64,000 nucleotides of DNA from Panulirus ornatus (lineage: Eukaryota; Arthropoda; Malacostraca; Decapoda; Palinuridae): the NCBI RefSeq assembly GCF_036320965.1, contig NC_092289.1, positions 19,679,278-19,743,277 of the forward strand, written 5' to 3'. Under the pieces are notes generated by a model, which saw only the letters and a list, made by a program, of their open reading frames with translations, did not search any database and had not been told where the DNA came from. The position numbers and the translations under genes were made by a program. Shown here piece by piece: positions 12,753-27,300 of the stretch; position 1 is the stretch's first letter; each line of letters begins with the position of its first letter.

Positions 12753-15700
12753 ACAACAACCAGGGTTAGGTCTCTTTACCTGGGGTTGATCTTGATTTCT
12801 GTACCATGGCATAACCACAGCATCTTCATATAAGCCACGCTGGAACTGGAACTTCTTCCTTGCAGCATCAAGAGGAGGAACTGGCCTTGGATCCCCCTCT
12901 AACTGGATCTTCTGGACAAATTCCCAGTCAATGCTCTCATTTTTGTCAACTGCAAGGGAATTAGTATTTCTTATATATGAGCAACTGAGACCATTTCTTT
13001 GTACATTGCTGGTAATACCTCACTAATGCAGGAAATGGTGAACATGTACGAAAAAAAAAATGCTTGACATCAGCAATCAAACTAGAGAAATCTCGTTACA
13101 AAAAAGAGGAGGTGAACACATTATAGAGAAATACCTCAAAAACTAATGTCTTGCACACTTAATGGTGATTTTGAAAATAAAAGGATAAGAAACAAGAAAA
13201 CTGTAGCAGGAAATGTAGCTAAGAATGCAATTTCTGGAATCTACTTTCATCCCAAAAAAAAGAAAAGGTTATCTGGTGTAGATAAACTGTAAAAAAAAGA
13301 AAGATATGAAAAAAACCATGAATAAAAGAGGCCACATAAAACTCACACTTATTCAGTGGTACAATGTAGAAGGCTGTCCTTGCATTAGTTGGGTCAAACT
13401 TAATGGGATATTTCTCCAGGCGCAATACATGTGTGAAGGTAAACTTGTGGAAACACTGCAAGGCTAAGAGCTGATCTTGGTTAAAGTGCTCCCTACTTGC
13501 AATTTCACATACATGGACGACAACTTCACCTGATCGAGTAAACACTGGAAAACCACTAACCTGGAAAGGAAAGAAAATAATTTCATCATCATATCTAACA
13601 ACTTTCAAAAGAATTAAATTTCTAAAATGTAATGTATAATGCTATATTATATTCTATTACATTAAACAATATGTATAGATTTGTATGAGTCAATTATGTA
13701 TCTCACACCTCCCTGACTAGGAACAGTGTACAAGTATAACAGAAGAGAAAGGTTTATGGATCTGGAGAAAGCATACATTGGGATTGACAGAAGCACTTTG
13801 TGGAAGGTCATAAAAATACATGGTGGGGGAGGAAAGCTGTTAAAAGAAGTGAAGAGTTTTTATCAAGAGAGTTAGACATTTGTGCAAGTAGGAAGTAAAG
13901 AGAGTGAGTAATTCCAAGGTAAAGTTAGTCTGCAGTATGGGTATTTGATGTCACCATGACTGTTTAACGTCTATGGATCAGATGGTGAGGAAGGGGAATG
14001 CAAGGATCATGGTGATAGAAGTGGGTCTACAATCTGATGGGGTGGGGAATGCCTGGGAGGTGAATCAGTTCCTGTTTGCTCATGACAAGGAACTAGTGAA
14101 GGATTCAAGCAAAAACTGCAGAAACTGGTTTCCGAGTTTGGGATAGTATGTGAATGGAGAAAGTTGAGAGTCTATGAGAATAAAAGTACAGTTATCAAGT
14201 TAAGCAGTGGATAGAGACTGGTTGGTTGAAGTGCAAGAGTGAATACAAAGAACATAAAAGTAGTGTTATAGATATCTGGAAGTGGGCATGGCAGTGGATG
14301 GAACCATAGAATAAAAATAACACTTTGCCAAAATTATATTATCAATACACAGGTAGAGTTTAGTAACACCTCTCTGAAGGTATACCATAGTAGTTCCAAC
14401 AAATGAGTCTTGGGCCATGAATGCTAAAAAATGGAAGAGAAAGGACATGCCAAAATTGAAATGCCTGAGGACAATTTGTGGTGTGAGGTTAGTTAACTGT
14501 GTGAGAATAAGATGTAGTAGTATGCACAGTTTGATTCAGAGAGCTGATCTGGTTGAACAAAGACTGACTAATATTATTCGCATGTCAGACATTGAGGAAG
14601 CAAGGGGGAGGGGGATACCAAAGAGACTGAAGGCTGAACTGAATGAGGCTTTGATATATCATGGCCAGCACATTCAGGAGGGTGATGGGAGCATGGGATA
14701 GAATAAAATGAATCAATGCAGTTTATGTGGGTATGACATGCTGTCAGTGAGTTAAAACAGGGCATATGAAACAGTCACAGGACACACAATACTCTATGGA
14801 GCTAATAGAGTTAAGCTATAGATGGTGGGATCTGGGACCTGGTTTCAATGACACATAAAGACATTGAGTGGATGAATGCAAATGAGGCCATTATTCATGT
14901 GTTCCCAGCACTACCATGCTACAGCAAGAAATAGCAAACGCGGATGAAAAAAAAATCTACCATGCCACTGAAGGTGACAGAGAAGCAGCAACAGGGGTAG
15001 GAAAATATTCCCTCCTGCATCATTAATGTTTAACAGTACGTGCAGGAGTCAAGGAAAGAATCCTTCTCAATGGCTTGGTCATCCATTCCAAATATTCCCT
15101 TGCCAAGGTGGGAAAGAGTGAAACTGGTATAAAAATAATTCCTTTCTCAGATAATCCATTGGGTAAATATACATATTCAAAAGTACTGAAATACAGAAAA
15201 TACATGTAAGCCTACATATAACAGAAAAATAACATATGCAGAAAGGGTCAACCACCACGAAAGTATCGTAACTGAACAAAATTGAGTACAATCAGCCATT
15301 CTGTATCTTTTCATGATCCTCTTTGTCATTTTTCAAAATCAACTTAATACTTCATGTTGTATTATCAAGGAAACTATGAGTGAGGATATGAATTCTTGCA
15401 CAGCCACCATCTCTTGAATCTTCTCTTCTTCTCCTAGTGGATACAAGTTACTGTACTCACAGTGAGCCCAAGGGTCAAAAAAATAATGTAATTTCTAAGT
15501 ACTCAACCACTAAGTTTGTTGGTGACGATATGCGATATTTCAGCTAAGACCAAAGACCATGGCAGTCTGTGAGTGGCTAAGACCCATCTCCCTCATCATT
15601 TCATTTGTAAATGAGCCACTGGGTGTGCTTGAAAATTTGGAATAACTCCTACATGTGGTCAAATGAAATTATTTATCCAGCTACCTATCTCTATCATACA

Positions 15701-18700
15701 TTCAAAGATGGGCAATGGCTATGGAATCATTTTCAAACATCCTAACACATAACTAACAATCATTTCCTCATCTTTCTATCTATATCTCTGATGACTGTTC
15801 CTTTCATGAATTCCTATCAAGTGAGTAGCCATGGCAGAAGAGTTTCCACTTATCCCTGTCCTTAATACCTCCCTCTCATACAAAAGTCAACACATTTTTC
15901 CCCCGTTTCTCTCCCTCCACTGCCCTTCCACTTTATTTCCCCATGTCACAGATCTTCCTCTCACACTAACCCCTTTAATCATACTATCATACACTCTCCT
16001 TGTAAACTCCCTATCTTGCATTATTCCCACATGCTCAATTCACCTCAAAGTATTACATTTCACCTACTCCACCATTCCACATCTCATTCACTTTGCATTC
16101 CCTGCCATACCAAATCTCTCATACACCCCCTCATTACTTTCTTCATTCCATCTATCCATCTATGTATAACACATACTTCTTTAAAATAACACATTCTACA
16201 GCAAAAATTTTTGACTTATGTGATTCAACCCATGCCCACATTTTGGCTAAATAGGTTGAGGTCTGGAGGACGATGCTGTCCCACTTCCTCATCTTACCAT
16301 ATAAATGCAAAATGCATATTTTGTGCTATAATATCTTAAATTTCATTACAACAGATACCTGTGGGATGGGTTTTGTGGTAACAATACCAAATGATCGTGA
16401 AGACTTCTCTGGGCGATATATCTTGCGACCACGGGTGTTCTGCTCATCCGGAATAGGGCACGTCAATACCATATCTAACTTATACACAAACAGATCTAGT
16501 TCCTCCTTTGGTTGTTCTCCTGTCAAGCATTCAGCAACCTAGAAATAAGACAGATATATGTTTAAATTAATTTTTTTTTTTTTTTTTCATTTTCCAAAAG
16601 AAGGAACAGAGAAGGGGGCCAGGTGAGGATTTTCCCTCTAAGGCTCAGTCCTCTGTTCTTAACGCTACCTCGCAAACGCGGGAAATGGCGAATAGTATGG
16701 AAAAAAAAAAAAAAAAATATGTTTAAAACACTTCTGTATGTTAAGATGAACCAGTGATTTCTAATCAATATCAATGGGGAAGATTAAGTTCAGGCCATCC
16801 TTCTTAGCATGGGAGGAGGCATTCAAAATACACACAGAGGAAATAATGAGGAACTTAAATGCTAGAATTCAAAATCATCAGCAACAGTTAATATATCATA
16901 CAAGATCCCAACTAACTTGTTTACATGGCAAAAGTGTCTCCATAACTGGTGAACTTCAGTGCTCCTTCGTAGCCTTTTGTACCTAATCTTAACAGGCCAC
17001 TGACAGAGGGCAACTCTAGCACAATGTTTCCATAGCCTACTATCTAATGTTCCTACTCACTACTTCTACCTAATATTCCTATCTACTACTTCTACCTGTT
17101 TCCACCTAATGGTCCTGCCTAATGTTCCCACCTACTACTACTACTACTCAGGAGCCTAAAAAAAAAAAGAAAATCACGAGCCTTAAAGAAGAGAAAGAGA
17201 AAAACAAATTCTGCATAAGACTATGGCCCCAACCCTAGAGTTAATGGGATATTGCAGAAAAATTGCCCTTCATACTTATTGTTGTGATGGGAATAAATAA
17301 AGGCAGACAGTGTGAATTATGTACATGTGCATATGTGTGTATGTCTGTGTGTGTATATATATGTGTGCATTGAGATGTATAAGTGTGTATATTTGCGTGT
17401 ATGGACGTGTATGTATATACATGTGTATGGGGGTGGGTTGGGCCATTTCTTTTGCGCTTCCTTGCGCTACCTTGCAAACGCGGGAGACAGCAACAAAGCA
17501 AAATAAATAAATAAAATATTTATTATTGCATTCTCAGAAATGTTATTTGTATTCAAACTGAACTTCAAAAATTCAAGTCATGTTGAAAGCTTAACTACTG
17601 AGGTATTAAAGAAAATCTAGTTCAAGAATGAAAGAATCCTGCAAGCAAGTGCTCGCACTTCAACATCATAAAACAAATATTCATCATGCCCTCACCTTCT
17701 TATAGTAATACTGACGTCTCTTGGTTGTTCCTGGACGAGGCATCCCCTCTGGTACCTGGTCATCTGCAGGTGGTGCACAAAGGTGGTCATCAAGTTTCAT
17801 ACTTTCCTTTCCAACTGGCTGTAGCTGATCATCTAATTCCCCAATATGATGGAGACGATGGCAACATTCAAGAGCAGCAGACATTTTAGCCAAGGAAACC
17901 TTTTCTTGCCAAGGACCCTAAGGAAAGGATTACTGATTTACCCATTGTATAACTACCTATAATGTTTTGGCGTGAAAACTGAAAATATATTTTTCAAACT
18001 CTCTACCAAATGATATTTTGAACTGTAACTCCAATCTGATTTTCTCTTAGCCTTTCACTATTATCTATCTGTTTATTTCTAAATCAATTCCAAAATACAA
18101 ACTGGGACTGATTATAAACACAGCCATTCAGTTCACACATACATCTTTTCCTTCTTCTGTGTAATTAATCCTCAGGTAGATGTCCTGAAGTTTCAATAAT
18201 CCATCAATACATGCAGTTATAGTACCAGAACTTCAATCTTTATCTATATAATTTCCCAGGCTGAAAACATGGAACCACATGCAGATGATATAAAGAATAT
18301 ATTGCCCGAATAACAATTAATGACTGTATCTCTATCCTATACACTCATTTACTTAACTCATTTTGTCATCTCATCTAAAGCTTCTTACACTAATCAGCTC
18401 ATCTTGCTTAAATAGCCAGTGCAGCATACAAAATGGAAGACACTTACCTGGACAGTTCCTTTCAAGGGTGAATTAATTGGTAACATAATCTTGCAACGAT
18501 ATCTGCAAAGATCATCTTGCCTCTCCTCAATTTCCCACATGGCTGTCAGTCGAGTAAAGGTGTCACTTGGCAGTTTGGCACAATATCTAGAATAGTATAA
18601 ATAGCAATGTAATAAAGTTCATTTTATGCAAGATGATTAGATGAAGGAATTGAGTGTTCTAATGCGTTGAGATAAGGACAGTACAAGTATTCCTTGCTTA

Positions 18701-20986
18701 CTGTAGTAGGTATGTTCCCAGGAAGTATTGCTTTACCTAAAACTACATAAATCAAAGCATGTTTTCCCAAAAACTTCCATCATATAAATCAAGAGCCATT
18801 CCAGGGTCATATTTTTCAATCCCCATATTACTCTAAAGCTGCCAGTAAGGTGCATAAGTCACTGCTTTCCACTGGTAGCTATAAAGTAGCTGTAGTGCAA
18901 AAATGATACAGTAAAACATTTTCTTAAAATACCACATATGTGTCATGGTGGTGCAGATAGCTTTGCAAGTCACTGAATGCTGCATGTAACTTTCATTTTG
19001 TGATATAACTTTCCGGTGCCACCTTCACTGAAGAAATTTTCATCTCTACACATTCTACCTTTTCTAAAATCCATCCTGCTCTTCATTATCCAGTGCTCTG
19101 CTATCTTCTTTCTCTTTTCAATAACTATTCTCCCATATAGCTCCCTTGGTATGCTACGCACGCTGATTTCTCAGTTTCAAGGGCTTTTCCATTCTCACAC
19201 TGCTTAAAGCTGCTCTAATCCTTGAATATCATTTCTTGAAATGCAACTTTCTATCCCTTTTCTACATCCCCAGCACGATATCACTGCCTCCCTCCTATCC
19301 CTTGAAGCCATCGACTTTCTACAGTACTCATTACAGCTATTCAAAATCCCAACTGATTTACACATGTGGCATCCTCCTCCCTTTATACTTTCACTTGTAT
19401 TTTACCTTTCTTTCTGCACTTTCTCATCTCTTACAAACTTCTCACTCAACTCTCTTCCAAAGCCTATCATCTTTTTCTTTCTGTCCCTTATCATCCTCTA
19501 TACTCTTTTATTACACTCATTATACTGCTACTCCAACCTATTCCAACTTCCTTTGGCAAATTCTTCATATTCATATATGCCTCCCTTCAGTTCTTACTGC
19601 TGTTTTGTGGGTGAGTGAACAAAGGTGTTAGTCTCATTTCATAATCTGGGATGTCAATAATCCTTCCTACCATGACCAATACTAATCTAAGAATCAGAAC
19701 ATTCTTAAGAGACAAACCAACTTCCTTAAAACTATTGGGCATAAACTCCAAAGGGAAAAGGGTTAGGCAGTCTAAGGCACTTATATAACAAAGATTGATC
19801 CATCAACCCAGGCTGGCTTTCAATTAAATGCCATCAGAAAATGATTATAAGCCAGCATTTCAACTGAATTTATATCAACAATTACAGAAAGACATTCATG
19901 GTCAAGTACTGCCTCCCTGAATGAATAAATAACTGAACAAATTTTTTTGCATTTACACAAATCTCAAAAAAAAAATAGAGCTGTTCAAACTGTCAGGTAC
20001 AATTCTAATACTCAAGATTCCTGACATAAAAGTAATCAAAAAAATTTCATTACATACTTACTTGTTAAGAAGGCCTATTGCAGAAGCCATGGTAACAGCT
20101 GCATTGGCAGGAGTGATATAAGGAGGGTAAGAAGCATTAGCTTCACTTGCCATAACCTCCTGGTCTGTGCCCACTTCAACACTCCCACATCGACTCACCA
20201 GCACCTGAGCAAATAATTATTAATTCTAGAACAAACAGACATCACAAGTATCCCCTACTTAAAGAAGAAAAAAACAAGATCATAAGACTTCAGAGACGTT
20301 CCAAAAATAACTCACTACTTTACAAAAAAAATCATTATTTTGATCCCCTTTATATTTTTCCATAATTGAAAAGATTATAATTTTCACATATTAACTATGA
20401 AAATTCTGACTATAACAAGAAAATTATTTGAAATACTAGTAATACTAGAGATGTGTATTCAAAATAATATGAAATCCATCCCTCTGTATCTCTAATGCTT
20501 GTTCCCTCCTAGGACTACCATCAAGGGGGCAGCCATGGCAAAGAGTCTCCAGTTATCTGTCTTAAATGCCACCCTCAAATACATTATTCCATGCATCCTT
20601 CCCCAATTTATTTCCCTCTAGTACTCTTCCACTCTATTTCCCAATGTCAAAGGTGATCTTCTTCTTACACCCTCATACACTCTCATTGTCACTTCCCCAT
20701 TTTGCATTCTTCCAACATGTCCAAACCACCTTAAAGTATTACATTTCACCCTTTCTACCATTCCACAATTCATGCCTTTTGCATTCCTTGCTATACCAAA
20801 TCTCTCATACACCCACTCATTACTTTCTTCATCCTATCTACTCATACCACATGCTCCTCTCAAATAACTCATTTCCATAGCCTGGCTTCTTCACTTCTGT
20901 AACTCATCCCATGTCCATGTTTCAGCCGTACAGGTCAAGGTCAGGAAGAATATGCTGTCCCTCAATCCTTTCTTTGTGTCTGTTTA

Positions 20987-21046
<60 letters not shown>

Positions 21047-21901
21047 TGTGTGTGTGGGTGTGTATCTTAGTTTCCATACATACTTGCCATTTCCCGCATT
21101 AGCGAGGTAGTGTTTAGAACAGAGCATTTAGAACAGAGGACTGAACCCAAGACAGAAAATCCTCACTTGGCCCCCTTCTCTGTTCATCCTCTTGGAAAAG
21201 TAAAAACTGGAGGGGAGAATTTCCAGCCCCGACTCCTTCCCTTTTAGTCACCTTTTATGACATGCAGGTAATACATGGGAAGTATTCTTTCTCCCTTATA
21301 TACATATATTTCTATATTCACTATAAATATCTACACTTAGTAAACAAGTACATCACTTTAAACTTACCCTAAACGGATTCAATATCTGGTTAGCAATCAC
21401 ATTATATCAGTCTTACTCATTATACATATGTGACCTTTTTTGTCAGCTTTCCTAGTGCTACCTCGCTGAAGCAGGAGGTAGCAATGCTGTTTCCTTTGGG
21501 GTGGGGTGGCACCGAGAATGGAATGAAAGCAAGCAAGTATATATATGTACATGTGTATATAGATATATTCTTTTCTTTCTTTCATACCATTTGCCATTTC
21601 CTGCATTAGCAAGGTAGCTTTAAGAACAGAGGACCAGGTCTTTGAGGGAATATCCACACCTGGCCCCCTTCTCTGTTCCTTCTTTTGGAAAATCAAAAAA
21701 AAAAAAAAAAAAAAAAAAACGAGAAGGGGTGATTTCCAGCCACCCACTCCCTCCCCTTTTAGACGCCTTCTACTACACGCAGGGAATACGCGGGAAGTAT
21801 TCTTTCCCCCCTATCCCCGGGAATTATTTATTATATATATACATTTCTTTCGTCTGTTTCCTTGCGCTACCTCGCAAACGCGGGAGACGGCAAAAAAAAA
21901 A

Positions 21902-21951
<50 letters not shown>

Positions 21952-22184
21952 CCCTGGGGATAGGGGATTAAGAATACTTCCCACGTATTCCCTGCGTGTC
22001 GTAAAAGACAACTAAAAGGGGAGGGAGCGGGGGGCTGGAAATCCTCCCCTCTCGTTTTTTTTTAATTTTCCAAAAGAAGGAACAGAGGGGGCCAGGTGAG
22101 GATATTCCAAAAAAGGCCCAGTCCTCTGTTCTTAACGCTACCTCGCTAACGCTGGGAAATGGCGAATAGTTTAAAAGAAGAAAA

Positions 22185-22257
<73 letters not shown>

Positions 22258-24251
22258 TATTTATTTTTTATTTATCTTGCTTTGTCGCTGTTTCCTGCGT
22301 TTGCGAGGTAGCGCAAGGAAACAGACGAAAGAAATGGCCCAACCCACCCCCATACACGTATATACATACACGTCCACACACGCAAATATACATACCCATA
22401 CATCTCAATGTACACATACATATACACACACAGAAACACACATATATACACATGCACACAATTCACACTGTCTGCCTTAATTCATTCCCATCGCCACCTC
22501 GCCACACATGGAATAACATCCCCCTCCCCCCTCAAGTGTGCGTGGTAGCGCTAGGAAAAGACAACAAAGGCCCCATTCGTTCACACTCAGTCTCTAGCTG
22601 TCATGCAATAATGCCTGAAACCACAGCTCCTTTTCCACATCCAGGCCCCACACAACTTTCCATGGTTTACCCCAGACGCTTCACATGCCCTGATTCAATC
22701 CATTGACAGCACGTCGACCCCGGTATACCACATCGATCCAATTCACTCTATTCCTTGCCCACCTTTCACCCTCCTGCATGTTCAGGCCCCGATCACTTAA
22801 AATCTTTTTCACTCCATCTTTCCACCTCCAATTTGGTCTCCCTCTTCTCCTCGTTCCCTCCACCTCCGACACATATATCCTCTTTGTCAAGTGGTAGAGG
22901 ATGTGTGGATCAGGTGTTTGCTTTGAAGAATGTATGTGAGAAATACTTAGAAAAGCAAATGGATTTGTATGTAGCATTTATGGATCTGGAGAAGGCATAT
23001 GATAGAGTTGATAGAGATGCTCTGTGGAAGGTATTAAGAATATATGGTGTGGGAGGAAAGTTGTTAGAAGCAGTGAAAAGTTTTTATCGAGGATGTAAGG
23101 CATGTGTACGTGTAGGAAGAGAGGAAAGTGATTGGTTCTCAGTGAATGTAGGTTTGCGGCAGGGGTGTGTGATGTCTCCATGGTTGTTTAATTTGTTTAT
23201 GGATGGGGTTGTTAGGGAGGTGAATGCAAGAGTTTTGGAAAGAGGGGCAAGGATGAAGTCTGTTGGGGATGAGAGAGCTTGGGAAGTGAGTCAGTTGTTG
23301 TTCGCTGATGATACAGCGCTGGTGGCTGATTCATGTGAGAAACTGCAGAAGCTGGTGACTGAGTTTGGTAAAGTGTGTGAAAGAAGAAAGTTAAGAGTAA
23401 ATGTGAATAAGAGCAAGGTTATTAGGTACAGTAGGGTTGAGGGTCAAGTCAATTGGGAGGTGAGTTTGAATGGAGAAAAACTGGAGGAAGTGAAGTGCTT
23501 TAGATATCTGGGAGTGGATCTGGCAGCGGATGGAAACATGGAAGCGGAAGTGGATCATAGGGTGGGGGAGGGGGCGAAAATTCTGGGAGCCTTGAAGAAT
23601 GTGTGGAAGTCGAGAACATTATCTCGGAAAGCAAAAATGGGTATGTTTGAAGGAATAGTGGTTCCAACAATGTTGTATGGTTGCGAGGCGTGGACTATGG
23701 ATAGAGTTGTGCGCAGGAGGATGGATGTGCTGGAAATGAGATGTTTGAGGACAATGTGTGGTGTGAGGTGGTTTGATCGAGTAAGTAACGTAAGGGTAAG
23801 AGAGATGTGTGGAAATAAAAAGAGCGTGGTTGAGAGAGCAGAAGAGGGTGTTTTGAAATGGTTTGGTCACATGGAGAAAATGAGTGAGGAAAGATTGACC
23901 AAGAGGATATATGTGTCGGAGGTGGAGGGAACGAGGAGAAGAGGGAGACCAAATTGGAGGTGGAAAGATGGAGTGAAAAAGATTTTGTGTGATCGGGGCC
24001 TGAACATGCAGGAGGGTGAAAGGAGGGCAAGGAATAGAGTGAATTGGAGCGATGTGGTATACAGGGGTTAACGTGCTGTCAGTGGATTGAATCAAGGCAT
24101 GTGAAGCATCTGGGGTAAACCATGGAAAGCTGTGTAGGTATGTATATTTGCGTGTGTGGACGTATGTATATACATGTGTATGGGGGTGGGTTGGGCCATT
24201 TCTTTCGTCTGTTTCCTTGCGCTACCTCGCAAACGCGGGAGACAGCGCAAA

Positions 24252-24328
<77 letters not shown>

Positions 24329-27300
24329 ATATGTATGTATATGTGTATATGTTGATATGTGAATGTATGTATATGGGTCATTCTTCATCTGTTTCCTGGT
24401 GCCAACCTGCTGATGCGGGAAACGGTAATGAAGTAAAATAGAATAAAAATAAATAATATACTCTTCTTCCATCCAAGATGCTATAATAATTTTAGACAAT
24501 GTTCTTACCTGTTGAAAGGCAGAGTATGTTGCCATATCACGAAGAAAACTTTGCTCTTGCTTCTTGGTAATCAAATGAAAATAAAAAGTATCAAGGCCCC
24601 TTGCCCGCCCACAGCTATGTACATATGAACGATAGTCAATGGGGGGATCAAACCTGTAACAGGAACAAGGATTTCTTTAGTTGTCAAGACTGCAAATACT
24701 AAAAGTATTAAAATCTTATAAAGCATTAAGCAATGCAATTTTCAGTCCCCTACATCATACAGTATAAAATATCTACCAATCACTGACAGCAATTGCACAA
24801 TAAAAACGTGGTGATTCTTCACTTACCGTAAGACAAGATTGCACTGAGGAACATCAATGCCTTCTTCAAGCACACGAGTGGATACTAGCACATTGCATTC
24901 ATGATGGCGAAACCTAAGGCAGAAATCAACACAACAGAATCATAGATAATAAGTGTATATGATATACAAAAATTACTGTTCAACTGTTTATCAAATTACC
25001 TAATCACACATTTTATAATTAGAAAACTCTAGGAAGACAACACAATATGTCGGGTCTGTGTTCCACTTTCATTCATTCTCCACTGATAAGCTCAAAGAAA
25101 CACCAAATTTACATTCTAACTTGGAACTAGTACCGAAAAAAGTAAAAACTTTTCAAAATCAATCATTTTCTTTTATACCTAATTGCTGGTGTCACTGGAC
25201 TCTGCCTGCTTGAGGTTACAGGGCAAGTGAAGAGACTTTGGCTAGGCTGTATCACTGGGAGTACAGTCTTGTCAATGAACTTCTCACTCCAAAGGAGCCT
25301 ACCTTTTCCTGCAGCTGCAAGTAGCACAACTTGGCCTACAGAAACCTTTTAAGAAGGTCCTGGGTAACATTAGGACTCTTTCATAAAAATTGGTCTTGAG
25401 GTATTTCTAATCTTGACTGTCCTTTCTCTGCGTGTGAATACAGGGGGTGGGAGCAAGGAGTTGGAAACCCCCTTCATGTATTTTGATTTCTAAAAGATGA
25501 AACAGAAAAAAAAAACAAGCATGGAGAGCTCAGCTTCCTCAAAAGCTCAGGCTGGGGTGTCTAAATAAGCGTGGTATTAATAAATAAAATAATACTTAAC
25601 TGGTTCTACGACCTTAGCAAGGTATGATCAGGAACATGCAATGACCTCATTTGCACATATTCAATCTTTACTTGTCAAATATCATGTACTGAAATCAGAT
25701 CCCACAATCCACAGATAAGTCCCACAGAATATTCAAAGGTCTACTATAATTCAACTGCTTCACATTCCATGGTTTACCCTACATATAGGTTGATTGGTTC
25801 CCAGCGAAGGTCAGTCCACAGCAAGAAGGTGTGATGTCCTCATGGTTGTTTAATTTGTTTATGGATAGGGTGGTTAGGGAGGTAAATGCATGAGTTCTAG
25901 AGGGAGGGGCAAGAATGCAGTCTATTGGGGATGAGAAGGCCTGGGAAGTGAGTCAATTGTTATTCGCCAATGATACAACACTGGTGGCTGATTCAAGAGA
26001 GAAGCTGCAGAACTTGGTGACTGTGTTTGGAAAAGAGTGTGAAAAGAGAAACTTGAGAGTAAATGTGAATAAGAGCAAGGTTATTAGGTTCAGCAGGGTT
26101 AAGGGACAAGTTAGTTGGGATGTAAGTTCCAATAGAGAAAAACTGGAGGAAGTTAAGGGTTTTAGATATCTGGGAGTGGACTTGGCGGCAAATGGAACCA
26201 TGGAAGCAGAAGTGAGTCATAGGGTGGGGGAGGGGCAAAGGTTCTGGAAGTGATGAAGAATGTGTGGAAAGAGAGAACATGATCTCAGAGAGCAAAAATA
26301 GGCATGTCTGAGGGAAAAGTAGTTCCAACAATATCATGTGATTGCAGAGCATAGGCTATATACAGGGTTGTACGGAGAAGGAGGGATGTTTTGGAAATGA
26401 AATGTTTAAGGACAATATGATCAAGTAAGTAATGAAAGGGTAAAAGAGATGTGTGGTAATAAAGTGTGGTTGAGAGAGCAGAAGAGGCTGTGTTGAAATG
26501 GTTTGGACATGTGGAGAGAATGAGCGAGGAAAGGTTGACAAAGAGGATATATGTGTCCGAGGTGGTGCAAACAAGGAGAAGTAGGAGACCAAACTGGAGG
26601 TGGAAGCATGGAGTGAAAAATATTTGAGCGATTGGGGCCAAAACATGCAAGAGGGTGAGAGGTCTGCAAGGATTAGAGTGAATTAGAATGACGTGGTATA
26701 CCAGGGTCAATGTGTTGTCAATGGACTGAACCAGAACATGTGAAACATCTGGAGTAAACCATAGACAGGTCTGTGGGGCCTAGATGTGGATCCCATTTTT
26801 TAAAATCATTCTTTTCTATCTATCTATCTGTATCTCTAATGCCTGTTCCCAAATGGAACTCTCTCAAGGGGTTGGCTACAGCAAGAGTCTCCATAAGTCA
26901 TGAACTCCAGTGCCAATATTTAGCCTTCAGTGCCTTACCCTTAACAGGCCACTGGCAGAGGGCATCTTCAAAAATTCACATCTATATGTAAGTTCTCTTT
27001 ATTCATGCTAATAAATCATACCGTCTGAGTACTTCCTCTTGCTTCTTGTGTTCTGCTTCAGCCGCCCTTGGGTCTTCCTTCATACTTTCCTTGGCTTCTA
27101 CAGTATATTGTGGGAAGATCCAAGCAAAATCACCACCTATATCACTTAGCTCCTGCAACACCATGACAGAACTTATGAAAAACTGAACGACAATTTACAT
27201 CACCCAAGATTGCAATAAAATCTATCAGGTGACATGATAATAATATAAATGCAAGAATACCTTCAACATCAACTTTCCATAATCAGACATCAGACAGAGA

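Noticed and set aside
22755..24071. A single 438-residue frame
   Set aside because: The first ~45 residues come from the inverted LINE fragment. Only the part from about 22891 is RT.
22891..24248. 5' inversion by classic twin priming for the 22.3-24.2 kb composite
   Set aside because: In twin priming the inverted part is the upstream part of the same element. Here the inverted part contains its own 3' tail and belongs to the other tail subfamily.
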